Assembly (NCBI RefSeq): GCF_030817215.1
Contig: NZ_JAUSZA010000001.1
Span: 1,395,001-1,457,500, forward strand
DNA from: Paenibacillus sp. V4I3
Lineage (GTDB): Bacteria > Bacillota > Bacilli > Paenibacillales > NBRC-103111
Length of the DNA: 62,500 nt
Direction of reading: 5' to 3'
The notes beneath the pieces were generated by a model. It was not told the origin of the DNA and did not search any database. It saw only the letters and a list, made by a program, of their open reading frames with translations. Positions within the stretch are counted from its first letter, which is position 1. Each line of letters opens with the position of its first letter. The translations under genes and the position numbers were made by a program. Of this stretch, positions 11,103-20,661 are shown in pieces.

Positions 11103-11852
11103 ATGTTAACGAAATCAATTCCCAGTCTTTTTACAGTAGGGAACTTATTCCTAGGTGTATTGTCAATTATTCTCGCTTTCAGTGGTGAACACGGAATTGC
11201 AGCAGTACTCGTCATTGTCGCTATGTTGCTTGATGGACTTGACGGACGTGTTGCCAGAGCTTTGAACGCGCAGAGTGAGTTCGGTAAAGAGTTAGATTCG
11301 CTTTCCGATGTCATTTCATTCGGTGTAGCACCAGCCTTTATCATGTATGTGGTTGCATTTAATGATCCGAGTGTGATTAGTCCGGCATTTGCTTGGATTG
11401 TTACAGCGATCTTCCCGATTTGTGGAGCTCTTCGTTTAGCTCGTTTCAATGTCGTTGCAGGTACACCTGGTTATTTCATCGGTTTGCCGATTCCAGCAGC
11501 AGGCGGTGTACTTTGTACACTAGCGTTATTCGTGAACGAAATTAACGTGTATGTCTTGTTGGTGAGTACAATTCTATTGTCTTACTTGATGGTAAGTACA
11601 GTAAAGTACCCGAACTTCAAGAAAGCCGGTATTCCGAAAGCAGCGATCTGGATTACGCCAATTATCGTTGCTGTGGCAATTTTGATTGCTATCAAATGGC
11701 CGGAATCGATTTCTAAAATGATTTTCGTACCTCTGTTAGCGTACGCGCTATATGGCCTAAAAAAAAACGTTGATGGATTCTTCATCCGTCTCCGGAGAAA
11801 GAACAAAAGACGTGGCATGGACGACACGAATTCAGTGAAATCGGACGTTTAA
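11103..11852 (+). CDS. pssA: CDP-diacylglycerol-serine O-phosphatidyltransferase
   Basis: Membrane enzyme making phosphatidylserine, the precursor of phosphatidylethanolamine. The 249-residue protein contains the full CDP-alcohol phosphotransferase signature DG-x2-AR-x8-G-x3-D-x3-D within residues 42-66, followed by SFGVAPA and several hydrophobic membrane segments; the C-terminus is basic. Start ATG 11103 follows CAGAGGTGGACAAAAACAT. Separated from disA by 120 nt containing a direct repeat, so probably transcribed from its own promoter. Followed by a bidirectional terminator shared with the convergent gene. Confidence 0.92.
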   Translation: MLTKSIPSLFTVGNLFLGVLSIILAFSGEHGIAAVLVIVAMLLDGLDGRVARALNAQSEFGKELDSLSDVISFGVAPAFIMYVVAFNDPSVISPAFAWIVTAIFPICGALRLARFNVVAGTPGYFIGLPIPAAGGVLCTLALFVNEINVYVLLVSTILLSYLMVSTVKYPNFKKAGIPKAAIWITPIIVAVAILIAIKWPESISKMIFVPLLAYALYGLKKNVDGFFIRLRRKNKRRGMDDTNSVKSDV

Positions 11853-11871
11853 CACATGTTTCGAAAATAAA

Positions 11872-11924
11872 AAGCATTTATTTTCTTCTGATGATTCAGA
11901 GAGAAAATAAATGCTTTTTTTTCG
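11872..11924. terminator. Bidirectional terminator between pssA and the convergent gene
   Basis: A 14-bp perfect stem, AAGCATTTATTTTC (11872-11885) with GAAAATAAATGCTT (11903-11916), flanked by A-rich sequence on the left and TTTTTT on the right. It can therefore terminate both converging transcripts. Confidence 0.9.
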
Positions 11925-11927
11925 TCT

Positions 11928-12323
11928 TCATGACATGTTGAATAGTCCCAGTGTTGTGCATTTCTTCGATTCGTTCTCAACGACTTGCTCCAAATTAACG
12001 TCTAGGATGTTACTAAGTGCGGACATATAGAAGAGATTTCTACCTAGTTCAGTACTTACGACCTCAATGCATTGTTCACATAAGTGACCAGATACATGAG
12101 TGCCAAGTACATTCTTGGCCTCATCCAAAGTCATCTCAGGATGATACTCTTGCTTGGCTGCATGAACCTGAATACATCCACATTCCGTAATAGATTTGAC
12201 CACGGAACGATTAGTAGCTGCGCCAGACTGTTGAAACTTGGATAAGACGTCAAGCAGACTTCGGTGACGGAGTAACAATTCGGATACTTGATCCTGAAAC
12301 TGCTTTAAAGTCAAGGAGCTCAT
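11928..12323 (-). CDS. Conserved cysteine-containing protein of unknown function
   Basis: A 131-residue soluble protein. Start chosen at the ATG complementary to 12321-12323 because GAGGTGG lies 7 nt upstream; the frame is open 13 codons further. The N-terminal half is helical (LKQFQDQVSELLLRHRSLLD). A TECGC motif and a later HLCEQC motif could together bind a metal, and a single Cys lies near the end (KKCTTLG). Similar proteins occur at this spot in related genomes as I recall, sometimes labelled DUF1573, but I cannot verify that label. It is one of only three minus-strand genes, convergent with pssA. Confidence 0.7.
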   Translation of the reverse strand: MSSLTLKQFQDQVSELLLRHRSLLDVLSKFQQSGAATNRSVVKSITECGCIQVHAAKQEYHPEMTLDEAKNVLGTHVSGHLCEQCIEVVSTELGRNLFYMSALSNILDVNLEQVVENESKKCTTLGLFNMS

Positions 12324-12481
12324 TCCATCCACCTCGGGTGTGTTGGTAACTTCCAATTTCATTATAAAGGAAGCCCTCTAATATTTCAATTTTCCATGTA
12401 AAGAAGTGATTAACGTTGGAGAAATTGGAACATAATTGTAATAAGGCTTAAAACAAGTTTGATTTAGGGGGTGAATCTGTG

Positions 12482-13546
12482 ATGAGGAAATGGGTACAAA
12501 TCATTTTGGCCATCATGGGTGGTAGTTTAGGTTATAGTTGGAGTGATTCGATCCTTCGAAAGACAGCGTTAATGGGTGATGCGGGACAAGTTATCTGGAT
12601 TAATAGTTTATGCGCAGTAGGTATGTTCTTCCTTTCGTCATGGGTTGCTAGTCAGGGAATGAAGCTGCTTATGAGAGGCGAAAGGAATGTAGCGGATATC
12701 CCGGTATCCGATTTGCTCTCGGGTACATTAGGGTTAGTCATTGGACTGCTTATATCGGTATTGGTGTTCCCTGTATTAGAGCAGGCGAAGTGGGCTAGTC
12801 CCTTTTTACCGTTCATTGTCTCTGCTGTACTAGCTGTAATGGGGTTCCGTATCGGTTACAGCAAGCGGGAAGAGCTGGTTCAGATCATTGCAAAGAGCCG
12901 ATCCACAGGCCCGGAGAAGCAGACGCACCGTCCTTATGAGGAGCATAAGATTCTCGACACTAGTGTCATTATTGATGGCAGGATCGCTGATATTTGCAAA
13001 ACAGGCTTTATTGAGGGAACCCTCGTTATTCCGGAATTTGTCTTGGAAGAGCTGCAGCACATTGCCGATTCATCGGATTTACTCAAGCGGAATCGCGGTC
13101 GACGCGGTCTGGACATTTTGAACAAAATCCAAAAGGAACTTGAAGTGAAAGTGCTCATTTACGAAGGAGATTTCGAAGAAATATCTGAAGTAGATAGCAA
13201 GCTAGTCCGGCTCGCAAAAGTACTGCAGGGCAAAGTGATTACGAATGATTTCAATCTAAACAAAGTATGTGAACTGCAAGGTGTTTCGGTGCTCAATATC
13301 AACGACCTCGCGAATGCAGTGAAGCCTGTTGTCCTGCCTGGTGAAGAAATCATAGTTCAAGTCATTAAGGATGGCAAGGAGCATGGACAAGGTGTAGCTT
13401 ATCTGGACGATGGTACGATGATCGTGGTGGAAGGCGGGCGCGAATTCATCGGGATGACATTAGAAGTGATGGTCACAAGTGTTCTGCAGACATCGGCGGG
13501 ACGTATGATTTTCGCGAAACCGAAACTATTGGAAAAAGCACAGTAA
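12482..13546 (+). CDS. yacL: YacL-like membrane protein with PIN and TRAM domains
   Basis: About 354 residues. The first ~125 contain four hydrophobic membrane segments. Then comes a PIN nuclease-fold domain (LDTSVIIDGRIADI near 158, acidic residues in EELQHIADSSD, ITNDFNLN near 257) and a C-terminal TRAM RNA-binding domain (GQGVAYLDDGTMIVVEGG). The set of PIN acidic residues appears intact, so an RNase is plausible, but substrate and role are unknown. Starts at ATG 12482 or the overlapping GTG 12479, after TTTAGGGGGTGA. Precedes ispD as in other Bacillales. Confidence 0.9.
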   Translation: MRKWVQIILAIMGGSLGYSWSDSILRKTALMGDAGQVIWINSLCAVGMFFLSSWVASQGMKLLMRGERNVADIPVSDLLSGTLGLVIGLLISVLVFPVLEQAKWASPFLPFIVSAVLAVMGFRIGYSKREELVQIIAKSRSTGPEKQTHRPYEEHKILDTSVIIDGRIADICKTGFIEGTLVIPEFVLEELQHIADSSDLLKRNRGRRGLDILNKIQKELEVKVLIYEGDFEEISEVDSKLVRLAKVLQGKVITNDFNLNKVCELQGVSVLNINDLANAVKPVVLPGEEIIVQVIKDGKEHGQGVAYLDDGTMIVVEGGREFIGMTLEVMVTSVLQTSAGRMIFAKPKLLEKAQ

Positions 13547-13730
13547 AACCAGTATGATAAGGAGATGTAACATAGCTCTTACTAGTTGATGGGAAAGTAT
13601 AGGTTTTATACTGTTGCTTTGCATCTACTTTGACAAACCGCTCGTCCAAAAAGGACGACGGAGTCGTTTATCCTTGGGCCTATGCTTACGAAGAAAGCTT
13701 TCTTTCAGAAAGCACTTAGTTGGAGGTCAT
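13547..13730 (+). promoter_or_regulatory. ispD leader with hairpins and one dispersed-repeat copy
   Basis: 184 nt upstream of ispD. Contains AGTATAGGTTTTATACT (small hairpin near 13595-13611), CGTCCAAAAAGGACG (near 13643-13657), and dispersed-repeat copy A (13681-13717). The last ends 5 nt before the GGAGG that serves ispD. No convincing sigma-A promoter was found; a TTGACA at 13630-13635 lacks a -10. Confidence 0.5.
13681..13717 (+). repeat. Dispersed hairpin repeat, copy A
   Basis: TATGCTTACGAAG followed by a stem-loop with GCTTTC (13697-13702) and GAAAGC (13708-13713) around a 5-nt loop. Related copies occur at 23064-23100, 51268-51302 and, inverted, 46257-46291. Here the stem differs from the other copies by a T-to-C change matched by an A-to-G change in the partner arm. 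Confidence 0.75.
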
Positions 13731-14435
13731 ATGGGGAAGCTAGGAGTTATCATCGTGGCAGCGGGCAAGGGCTCGCGAATGGGAACGGCTGAAAGTAAAC
13801 AATACTTACAACTGGGACACAAGCCAATTCTGGTACATACCTTGCAATTATTTCAAAACATACATGAAGTGGATGAAATCATTCTCGTTGCTGGGGGAAC
13901 TGATGTAGATCGCTGTAGAGGCTACATACAGGACTACGCTCTTTCTAAGGTCACTCATGTGCTAGCAGGAGGCGCCGAACGTCAAGATTCCGTTAGACGG
14001 GGTCTGGACTCCTTACAGAGGGATACAACGTGGGTACTCGTTCATGACGGTGTTAGGCCTTTCGTGAAAAAAGAACATGTGTTCGATTGCCTGTTGAAAG
14101 CGCAAGAACAGGATGCAGCAGTGCTGGCCGTTCCTGTTAAGGATACGATCAAAATCGTAGATACCGAGAAACGAATTCAATCTACACCCGATAGACGAAG
14201 CTTGTGGGCGATCCAAACGCCGCAAGCTTTTCGGTTTTCTCTTCTACAGGAAGCGCATGAACGGGCTCTTCAGGATAATTTCATGGGGACGGACGATGCG
14301 ATGTTAGTGGAACGAATAGGAACGACGGTACATGTGGTCGAAGGGGACTATTATAATATTAAGATTACGACACCGGAAGATTTGCCATGGGCAGAATGGA
14401 TACTACACAACGTAAGGGGAGAGGGACAGCTATGA
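13731..14435 (+). CDS. ispD: IspD, 2-C-methyl-D-erythritol 4-phosphate cytidylyltransferase
   Basis: Third step of the MEP isoprenoid pathway, forming CDP-methylerythritol from MEP and CTP. 234 residues, normal length. The nucleotide-binding signature AAGKGSRMG is at residues 9-17, with [13 protein letters not shown] near 80, HDGVRPF near 103 and a C-terminal DDA-x-LVER motif. Start ATG 13731, 4 nt after TGGAGGT; the open frame upstream runs through an intergenic repeat and is not coding. Overlaps ispF by 4 nt (ATGA), indicating translational coupling. Confidence 0.96.
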   Translation: MGKLGVIIVAAGKGSRMGTAESKQYLQLGHKPILVHTLQLFQNIHEVDEIILVAGGTDVDRCRGYIQDYALSKVTHVLAGGAERQDSVRRGLDSLQRDTTWVLVHDGVRPFVKKEHVFDCLLKAQEQDAAVLAVPVKDTIKIVDTEKRIQSTPDRRSLWAIQTPQAFRFSLLQEAHERALQDNFMGTDDAMLVERIGTTVHVVEGDYYNIKITTPEDLPWAEWILHNVRGEGQL

Positions 14436-14917
14436 TTCGCGTAGGACAAGGATTTGATGTTCATCAGTTGGTGGAAGGCCGCAAGTGCATTATTGGAGGC
14501 GTGACAATTCCTTATGAAAAAGGGCTGCTCGGTCACTCTGATGCCGATGTGCTGCTGCACGCTATTAGCGATGCTATTTTAGGCGCACTGGGCTTAGGCG
14601 ATATCGGAAAGCATTTCCCGGATACGGCTGCAGAGTTCAAGGATGCGGATAGTCTAGAACTGCTGAAGCAGGTTTGGCAGCTGGCTAAGGACAAAGGTTA
14701 TCTACTTGGGAATACGGATTCTACGATCATAGCACAGAAGCCCAAAATGGCGCCGTACATCCCGCAGATGGTAGAAATTATTGCAGCTGCGCTTGATGCT
14801 AAGCCAGATCAAGTCAACGTGAAGGCTACGACGACGGAACAGCTTGGTTTCACGGGTCGAGGCGAAGGAATTGCTGCGCAATCGGTTGTTTGTTTAATTC
14901 GAGATGTGCTAGAATAG
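14432..14917 (+). CDS. ispF: IspF, 2-C-methyl-D-erythritol 2,4-cyclodiphosphate synthase
   Basis: Fifth MEP-pathway enzyme, cyclising CDP-ME2P with release of CMP. 161 residues. Metal ligands DVH (residues 8-10) and the His of [10 protein letters not shown] are present, as are GDIGKHFPD and the C-terminal [16 protein letters not shown] motif. Start ATG 14432 overlaps the ispD stop; GGGGAGAGGGA precedes it. ispD and ispF adjacent is the usual Bacillales arrangement; gltX follows 31 nt later. Confidence 0.97.
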   Translation: MIRVGQGFDVHQLVEGRKCIIGGVTIPYEKGLLGHSDADVLLHAISDAILGALGLGDIGKHFPDTAAEFKDADSLELLKQVWQLAKDKGYLLGNTDSTIIAQKPKMAPYIPQMVEIIAAALDAKPDQVNVKATTTEQLGFTGRGEGIAAQSVVCLIRDVLE

Positions 14918-14948
14918 CAGATAATATTGGGGAGAAGAGGGTACACAC

Positions 14949-16403
14949 ATGAATCAGCCTTTACGTGTGCGTTATGCACCTAGTCCGACTGGACATTTAC
15001 ATATTGGCGGTGCCCGTACAGCACTGTTTGATTATTTATTGGCGCGTCGCCATGGCGGTGCGTTCGTTGTTCGTTTTGAAGATACGGATCAAACGCGTCA
15101 CAAAGAGTCCGGAATTGAAGATCAATTGAACGGTCTTAGATGGCTTGGTTTGGAGTGGGACGAGAGCGTGGATATCGGAGGTCCATACGGTCCTTATCGC
15201 CAGATGGAGCGACTGGATATTTATCAGACGTATCTCGATCAATTGGTTCAGAGCGGCCTTGCGTACCATTGCTATTGCTCTGAAGCAGATTTGGAGCAAG
15301 AGCGGGCAGAGCAAGAAGCACGCGGAGAAATGGGCGGTTATTCAGGTAAATGCCGTAACTTAACACCTGAGCAGATTGCTGCTTATCAAGCTGAAGGACG
15401 TAAGGCTTCCATTCGTTTCCGTGTTCCAGAAGACCGGATTATCGGCTTCGAGGACAAGGTGCGCGAGCATGTTGAATTTGAATCCAATGGCATTGGCGAT
15501 TTCATCATTGCACGTACCGATGGCATTCCAACTTATAATTTTGCTGTCATTGTGGACGATCATTTGATGAAAATCAATCTGGTTATTCGCGGTGAGGAGC
15601 ATCTGTCCAATACACCAAGACAAATCCTCATGTACGAAGCACTGGAACTTCCTGTGCCTGAATTTGCTCATTTGGCGCTTATCTTGAATCCTGATCGTAA
15701 AAAAATGAGTAAACGGGATGAATCCATCATTCAGTTTATCGAGCAGTACAAAGAGCTAGGCTATCTGCCTGAAGCTGTTGTTAACTTCATTGCCCTGCTC
15801 GGTTGGTCTCCTGGCGGCGAAGAAGAAATGTTCACGAAGGAAGAACTTATTGCCCAGTTTGACCTGGATCGCGTATCCAAAAGTCCGGCTGTGTTTGATA
15901 TGGATAAATTGAATTGGATGAACAATGCTTATTTGAAAAAGGCCCCTCTTTCCCGAGTGGTTGAGCTTAGTGTGCCGCATCTGCAAAAAGCTGGATACAT
16001 CCAAGGTGATTTGGATGCTGCAGCTCAAGAGTGGGTAACGGCTCTGGTAGGCCTCAATCAAGAGAGAATGCGTTTCGCAGCAGAGATTGTCGAACTATCG
16101 AGCATTTTCTTCAAAGAAGAGCTGATTATCGATGAGGAAGCTTCGGCTGTGTTGAAAGAGGAGCATGTGCCTGTTGTGCTAGCTAGCTTCCTTACGCAAG
16201 TCGAGCAAGCGGAATCTTTCACTGTAGAAGCCATCCCTGCTTTGCTGAAACAAGTGCAGAAGGATACGGGCTTCAAAGGGAAACAACTGTTCATGTCGAT
16301 TCGTTCTGCGTTAACGGGACAAGTACACGGACCGGACTTAAATGTGTCCCTATACTTACTTGGTAAAGAAAAAGTCGCCTCACGTCTAAGGAACTTATTG
16401 TAA
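14949..16403 (+). CDS. gltX: Glutamyl-tRNA synthetase
   Basis: Class I synthetase charging tRNA-Glu and, in most Firmicutes, tRNA-Gln for later amidation. 484 residues. The HIGH-type motif appears as [16 protein letters not shown] near residue 11 and the KMSKR loop (KKMSKRDES) near 252. A zinc-site-like stretch [19 protein letters not shown] starts near 109. The helical anticodon-binding domain makes up the C-terminal third. ATG 14949 is preceded by GGGGAGAAGAGGG. The stop codon overlaps the -35 of the promoter for the following T-box. Confidence 0.97.
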   Translation: MNQPLRVRYAPSPTGHLHIGGARTALFDYLLARRHGGAFVVRFEDTDQTRHKESGIEDQLNGLRWLGLEWDESVDIGGPYGPYRQMERLDIYQTYLDQLVQSGLAYHCYCSEADLEQERAEQEARGEMGGYSGKCRNLTPEQIAAYQAEGRKASIRFRVPEDRIIGFEDKVREHVEFESNGIGDFIIARTDGIPTYNFAVIVDDHLMKINLVIRGEEHLSNTPRQILMYEALELPVPEFAHLALILNPDRKKMSKRDESIIQFIEQYKELGYLPEAVVNFIALLGWSPGGEEEMFTKEELIAQFDLDRVSKSPAVFDMDKLNWMNNAYLKKAPLSRVVELSVPHLQKAGYIQGDLDAAAQEWVTALVGLNQERMRFAAEIVELSSIFFKEELIIDEEASAVLKEEHVPVVLASFLTQVEQAESFTVEAIPALLKQVQKDTGFKGKQLFMSIRSALTGQVHGPDLNVSLYLLGKEKVASRLRNLL

Positions 16404-16426
16404 AGCGGGTTTCTTTTCGCTATACT
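16398..16426 (+). promoter_or_regulatory. Sigma-A promoter of the cysE operon
   Basis: TTGTAA (16398-16403, overlapping the gltX stop) and TATACT (16421-16426) with a 17-nt spacer. It would start transcription near 16433, just before the T-box leader. Confidence 0.75.
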
Positions 16427-16432
16427 TAGTTC

Positions 16433-16705
16433 AATATCGAATGCAATGATCAGGAGAGTACGTTTAACTAGGGATTTATCAGAGAGGATAATCGAAGCCG
16501 CAAGGCTTTGGCTGTGAGTTATCCAATTCCTGTAATCGGAAATGCACCTGGGAGCTGCCGCGCCGAATACTCGTAAGAGTAGGGTAGGCGCAGCCGGAAT
16601 ACCCACGTTACGGGAACCTAAGTTGGGAGACTTCCGAGTCACCAAGCAGAGTGGAACCGCGATAACTACGCCTCTGCAGCCATATGGCTGCAGGGGCTTT
16701 TTTGC
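16433..16705 (+). promoter_or_regulatory. Cysteine T-box leader controlling cysE-cysS
   Basis: tRNA-sensing antitermination leader. Stem I carries an AGAGAGGATAA (AG-bulge type) segment near 16471 and GCTGTGAG (GNUG type) near 16511. The specifier loop has TGC, a Cys codon, at 16543-16545. The T-box sequence is GTGGAACCGCG (16651-16661). Its TGGA predicts pairing with a tRNA ending U-CCA, the discriminator expected of tRNA-Cys, in agreement with the specifier. The terminator stem GCCTCTGCAGCC/GGCTGCAGGGGC (16670-16697) with a T-run follows. Uncharged tRNA-Cys should permit read-through into cysE. Confidence 0.93.
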
Positions 16706-16749
16706 TTGATAAGAATCCTTGTATGATTTTCTACGGAGAAGGTGAGAAC

Positions 16750-17421
16750 ATGTGGGCAACGATCAAATCTGATATATCCGCCGTATTCGATAACGACCCG
16801 GCTGCACGCAGCTGGTTTGAGGTTGTTTTTACGTATTCTGGGCTTCATGCGATTTGGTCTCATCGAATCGGCCATTGGTTTTACAAGCGGGGGATGTATA
16901 CAATCGCTCGTATTGTATCGCAGTGGAGCCGGTTCATGACAGGTATTGAGATTCATCCGGGTGCAACGATAGGGAAAAGGCTGTTTATTGATCACGGCAT
17001 GGGTGTTGTTATCGGTGAAACCTGTGAGATTGGCGACGATGTCATCCTATACCAAGGCGTAACCTTAGGGGGGACGGGTAAAGAAAAAGGTAAGAGACAT
17101 CCAACTATTGGCAATAATGTAGTTATTGGCTCTGGTGCCAAAATTCTCGGTTCTTTCCTTGTAGGCGAAAATTCACGTATTGGTTCTAATGCGGTAGTCA
17201 TTCAGGAAGTTCCTTCAAATAGCACCGTCGTCACGATCCCTGCTAAACTTGTGAAGCGGGACGGGGTTCGTGTGAATCGTTTGGACCATGGGAACTTACC
17301 TGATCCCATTGTTGATATATTTCAGGAATTACAGAATCAGATTAATGATTTAAAACAACAACTTGAACAAGAACGCCTTAAGAATGGAGAAACGAGAGAA
17401 CATGACACTCAGAGTGTATAA
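16750..17421 (+). CDS. cysE: Serine O-acetyltransferase
   Basis: Makes O-acetylserine from serine and acetyl-CoA, the carbon skeleton for cysteine. 223 residues. An N-terminal helical part is followed by a left-handed beta-helix of hexapeptide repeats ([22 protein letters not shown] region) with the catalytic DHG and the [12 protein letters not shown] active-site loop. The C-terminus is a charged coil. Start ATG 16750 after GGAGAAGGTGAG; the same frame extends back into the T-box terminator and is not coding there. First gene after the T-box, overlapping cysS by 20 nt. Confidence 0.96.
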   Translation: MWATIKSDISAVFDNDPAARSWFEVVFTYSGLHAIWSHRIGHWFYKRGMYTIARIVSQWSRFMTGIEIHPGATIGKRLFIDHGMGVVIGETCEIGDDVILYQGVTLGGTGKEKGKRHPTIGNNVVIGSGAKILGSFLVGENSRIGSNAVVIQEVPSNSTVVTIPAKLVKRDGVRVNRLDHGNLPDPIVDIFQELQNQINDLKQQLEQERLKNGETREHDTQSV

Positions 17422-18802
17422 TACGCTAACGCGGAAAAAAGAAGAATTCGTTCCAATTGAACCAGGCAAAGTGAAGATGTACGTTTGCGGGCCTACTGTG
17501 TATAACTATATTCATATTGGTAACGGCAGACCGGTTATTTTCTTCGATGTTGTACGTCGCTATTTGGAATCTCAGAAGTATGAAGTAACCTATATTACGA
17601 ACTTTACCGATGTGGATGATAAAATGATTCGTAAAGCCGAGGAGTTGGCTGTTACCGTTCCAGAGCTTGCAGAAACATTCATTCAAGCCTTTTTGGATGA
17701 CGTCAAAACCCTTGGCGTTCACGATGCTACCTTGAATCCGCGTGTGACAGAGAACATCCAGGAAATTATCGATTTCATTGCTGCTCTCGTTGAGAAAGAT
17801 TTCGCGTACGAAGCCCGCGGTGACGTTTATTACCGAACAAGCAAATTTGCTGAGTATGGTAAGTTATCCAATCAAAATCTGGAAGAGCTCCAATACGGTA
17901 TCCGTATTGAAGTAGACGATCGCAAAGAGAGTCCTCAGGATTTTGTTCTGTGGAAAGCGGCCAAACCGGGAGAAATTTTTTGGGATAGTCCATGGGGCCA
18001 AGGCCGTCCAGGCTGGCATATCGAATGCTCCGCCATGGTACGCAAATATTTGGGTGAAACGATTGATATACACGGTGGCGGACAAGATTTGACCTTCCCG
18101 CATCATGAGTGTGAAATCGCTCAGACGGAAGCTGTAACAGGTCATCCAATGGCTAACTATTGGATGCACAATGCATTCCTTAACATTGACAATGAGAAGA
18201 TGTCCAAGTCACTTGGCAACGGGATTCTTATTCGTGATCTAGTTAAACAAATCAAGCCGCAAGTTTTCCGTTTTTTCATGTTGTCCGCGCACTATCGCAA
18301 TCCGCTGAATTTCAGCGATGAGAGCTTGAAACAAGCCTCTAATGCGTTAGAGCGTATCCAGAATGCTTATGACAACTTGAAGCACCGACTTACTACTGCT
18401 TCTGCGACTAGCGAAATAGAATCAGCATTAACGGATCGCTTGGCTGCGATTGCGAGCCAGTTTGATGATAAGATGAATGACGATTTCAATACTCCGGATG
18501 CTATTACAGCGGTATTCGACCTTGTTGCTGAAGCGAACCTGTACCTGCAGCAGGAGCGGGTAAATGCTGCCGCGCTGCAGCTTTTCTTGGATCAGCTGCA
18601 AGCATTCGATCAAACCTTAGGGATTCTTTCGCAGCAAACGGATGAGCTGTTAGATGAAGAGATTGAGCAGTTGATTATCGAACGGACTGAATCGCGTAAG
18701 TCGAAGAACTGGGCCCGCGCGGATGAAATTCGTGATCTGCTCACAGAGAAAGGGATATTCCTTGAGGATACACCACAGGGAATACGCTGGCGCCGTAAAT
18801 GA
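17402..18802 (+). CDS. cysS: Cysteinyl-tRNA synthetase
   Basis: Class I synthetase charging tRNA-Cys. 466 residues. [13 protein letters not shown] carries the first zinc Cys and the HIGH motif near residue 28. WHIECSAM and FPHHECE supply the other zinc ligands, and KMSKSLGN is near 267. ATG 17402 gives the conserved [14 protein letters not shown] start and lies inside the end of cysE; a longer in-frame start at 17363 is less likely. Being under the same cysteine T-box as cysE links tRNA charging to cysteine synthesis. Confidence 0.97.
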   Translation: MTLRVYNTLTRKKEEFVPIEPGKVKMYVCGPTVYNYIHIGNGRPVIFFDVVRRYLESQKYEVTYITNFTDVDDKMIRKAEELAVTVPELAETFIQAFLDDVKTLGVHDATLNPRVTENIQEIIDFIAALVEKDFAYEARGDVYYRTSKFAEYGKLSNQNLEELQYGIRIEVDDRKESPQDFVLWKAAKPGEIFWDSPWGQGRPGWHIECSAMVRKYLGETIDIHGGGQDLTFPHHECEIAQTEAVTGHPMANYWMHNAFLNIDNEKMSKSLGNGILIRDLVKQIKPQVFRFFMLSAHYRNPLNFSDESLKQASNALERIQNAYDNLKHRLTTASATSEIESALTDRLAAIASQFDDKMNDDFNTPDAITAVFDLVAEANLYLQQERVNAAALQLFLDQLQAFDQTLGILSQQTDELLDEEIEQLIIERTESRKSKNWARADEIRDLLTEKGIFLEDTPQGIRWRRK

Positions 18803-19230
18803 GCGAGTCCATCCATGATGCTGCGAACCTTTTTATTTTTCCGCCTTCTAAAAGTCCTCATTTACTAAATCCGCTTGTATTGGCTTATATAGGGGATGCT
18901 GTATATGAAGTGTACATCAGACAATATGTCATTTCTGGAGCTAACCATCGGCCGAACCATTTGCACAAAGCATCGACAGGATATGTCTCAGCCAAAGCAC
19001 AATCCAAATTGTTGGAGGCTTTGATGCCTATGCTATCGGAAGAAGAAGTAGACATGGTGAAGCGGGGACGCAATGCCAAATCAGGAACTATAGCCAAAAA
19101 CGCGGAAGTGCTGGAATACCGGCACAGCACCGCGTTTGAGTGCTTAATCGGATATTTGTACTATAAACAATCTTTTGAGAGATTAAAGGAAATATTAGAC
19201 TTTGCGATTTCTTTCAAGCAGAACAAGTAG
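18799..19230 (+). CDS. mrnC: Mini-ribonuclease III
   Basis: RNase III catalytic domain without a dsRNA-binding domain; matures 23S rRNA ends. 143 residues, typical. The LAYIGDAVYEVYIR motif near 28-41 supplies catalytic acids, and TAFECLIGYLYY near 110-121 the second set. The ATG overlaps the cysS stop (ATGA), so translation is coupled. Gene order cysS-mrnC-rlmB is conserved in Bacillales. Confidence 0.95.
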   Translation: MSESIHDAANLFIFPPSKSPHLLNPLVLAYIGDAVYEVYIRQYVISGANHRPNHLHKASTGYVSAKAQSKLLEALMPMLSEEEVDMVKRGRNAKSGTIAKNAEVLEYRHSTAFECLIGYLYYKQSFERLKEILDFAISFKQNK

Positions 19231-19283
19231 CTTAATCTAAAGGTGATCGTATTGTTCAAGCAAAACTTTTAGGAGGAACAGGA

Positions 19284-20024
19284 ATGGATGAAGAATATAT
19301 CGGCGGGAAGCACTCCGTTCTGGAGGCGCTTCGTGCAGGTCGGACGATTAATAAAATATGGATCGCAGAAAGTGCTCAGAAGCAATTCGCAGGTCCTATT
19401 GTAGCGGAAGCCAAAAATGTAGGCATTATTGTTCAGTTTACGGACAAGCGCAAGCTGGATCAAATGGCTGAAGGACTTCAACACCAAGGGGTTGTAGCGC
19501 AAGTTGCTGCCTATGAGTATGTCGAAGTAGAAGATATTCTAGCTAAGGCCAAAGAGCTCGGGCAAGAACCTTTTATCCTGATTCTTGATGAGATCGAGGA
19601 TCCGCATAATCTGGGTTCGATCCTGCGAACAGCAGACTGCACAGGTGTACATGGCGTCATTATTCCCAAACGTCGTTCCGTCGGACTTACGGCTACGGTT
19701 TCCAAGACTTCAGCTGGGGCTGTTGAATATGTTCCCGTTGCACGTGTGACGAATATCGCACAGACGATTGAGAAATTGAAGGAACAGGGAGTCTGGGTCG
19801 CTGGAACGGATGTAACCGCTGCTCAAGACGTGTATAAAGCTAACTTTAGTATTCCAATAGCACTTGTTATCGGTAATGAAGGTAAAGGTGTGGGGCGATT
19901 AATTAAAGAGAAATGTGACTTCTTAGTTAAGCTTCCGATGGCGGGACATGTGAATTCTTTGAATGCGTCCGTTGCCGCGGGTGTATTGATGTATGAAGTG
20001 GTTAGACAGCGTAATAAGAGTTAA
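19284..20024 (+). CDS. rlmB: 23S rRNA 2'-O-ribose methyltransferase RlmB (SpoU family)
   Basis: SPOUT-class methyltransferase acting on a 23S rRNA guanosine (Gm2251 in E. coli numbering; B. subtilis counterpart YacO). 246 residues. N-terminal substrate-binding domain begins with EYIGGKHSVLEALR. Trefoil-knot motifs: ILDEIEDPHNLGSILRTAD near 94-112, IALVIGNEGKGVGRLI near 191-206, and LPMAGHVNSLNASVAAGVL near 215-233. ATG 19284 follows AGGAGGAACAGGA. Five nt separate it from the next gene. Confidence 0.94.
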   Translation: MDEEYIGGKHSVLEALRAGRTINKIWIAESAQKQFAGPIVAEAKNVGIIVQFTDKRKLDQMAEGLQHQGVVAQVAAYEYVEVEDILAKAKELGQEPFILILDEIEDPHNLGSILRTADCTGVHGVIIPKRRSVGLTATVSKTSAGAVEYVPVARVTNIAQTIEKLKEQGVWVAGTDVTAAQDVYKANFSIPIALVIGNEGKGVGRLIKEKCDFLVKLPMAGHVNSLNASVAAGVLMYEVVRQRNKS

Positions 20025-20029
20025 ATGAA

Positions 20030-20542
20030 ATGGAACAATTTCTGATTGTTGATGGCTACAATATTATCGGCGCTTGGCCGGAGTTGAGTAAGCTGAAGGA
20101 CACGGATCTGGAGGGCGCTCGCGATCAGTTAATTCATATGCTGGCTGAGTATCAATCCTACTCGGGTATGAAGGTGTACCTTGTTTTTGATGCCTATATG
20201 GTACCGGGACTTGGTAAGAAATATGTGCAGAGTAAGCTTATAGTACTCTATACCAAAGAGAAGGAAACGGCAGATGAACGGATCGAACGCCTGGTCACGA
20301 ATCTGATGGGAAGACGTAAGCAGATCTACGTAGCCACCTCGGATATGATTGAGCAGCATGTCATTTTCGGTAAAGGAGCTCTTCGGATGCCCGCTGGTGA
20401 ACTGCTAGTCAAAATCAAACAGAATCGCAAAGAAGTGCGAGAACGCATTCATCCTGAATCTTCATCCAAGCGTAATCCGTTCGAAAGTAAACTGAGCCAT
20501 GAGCTCAAAGAGCAGTTCGAGCGGTGGCGAAGAGGAGAGTGA
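20030..20542 (+). CDS. rae1: Rae1/YacP ribosome-associated endoribonuclease (NYN/PIN-like)
   Basis: In B. subtilis YacP (Rae1) enters the ribosomal A site and cleaves mRNA. The 170-residue protein has the NYN start FLIVDGYNIIGAWPEL with its catalytic Asp near residue 8, further acidic sites (YLVFDAY, TADERIERLV, VATSDMIEQ) and a basic C-terminal tail. Starts 5 nt after rlmB, with a weak ribosome site, suggesting coupling. Followed by a promoter for sigH. Confidence 0.9.
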   Translation: MEQFLIVDGYNIIGAWPELSKLKDTDLEGARDQLIHMLAEYQSYSGMKVYLVFDAYMVPGLGKKYVQSKLIVLYTKEKETADERIERLVTNLMGRRKQIYVATSDMIEQHVIFGKGALRMPAGELLVKIKQNRKEVRERIHPESSSKRNPFESKLSHELKEQFERWRRGE

Positions 20543-20576
20543 ATCCTCCAAATGCTAGAAATGGTGCGGTTCCCCG

Positions 20577-20606
20577 TTGACGGTGTGAGTTTTCTTCATG
20601 TATACT
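20577..20606 (+). promoter_or_regulatory. Probable sigma-A promoter of sigH
   Basis: TTGACG (20577-20582) and TATACT (20601-20606) with an 18-nt spacer in the rae1-sigH gap. No Abr box could be assigned by eye. Confidence 0.65.
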
Positions 20607-20661
20607 TAACCTAAACTTTTATTGTGAATCTGGGTAGTCCTGCAGGCCGGAGGGATTGTTG

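Noticed and set aside
13614..13730. N-terminal extension of IspD (39 extra residues in frame)
   Set aside because: The extension translates intergenic repeat copy A and hairpins; ATG 13731 has a good ribosome site and the conserved start.
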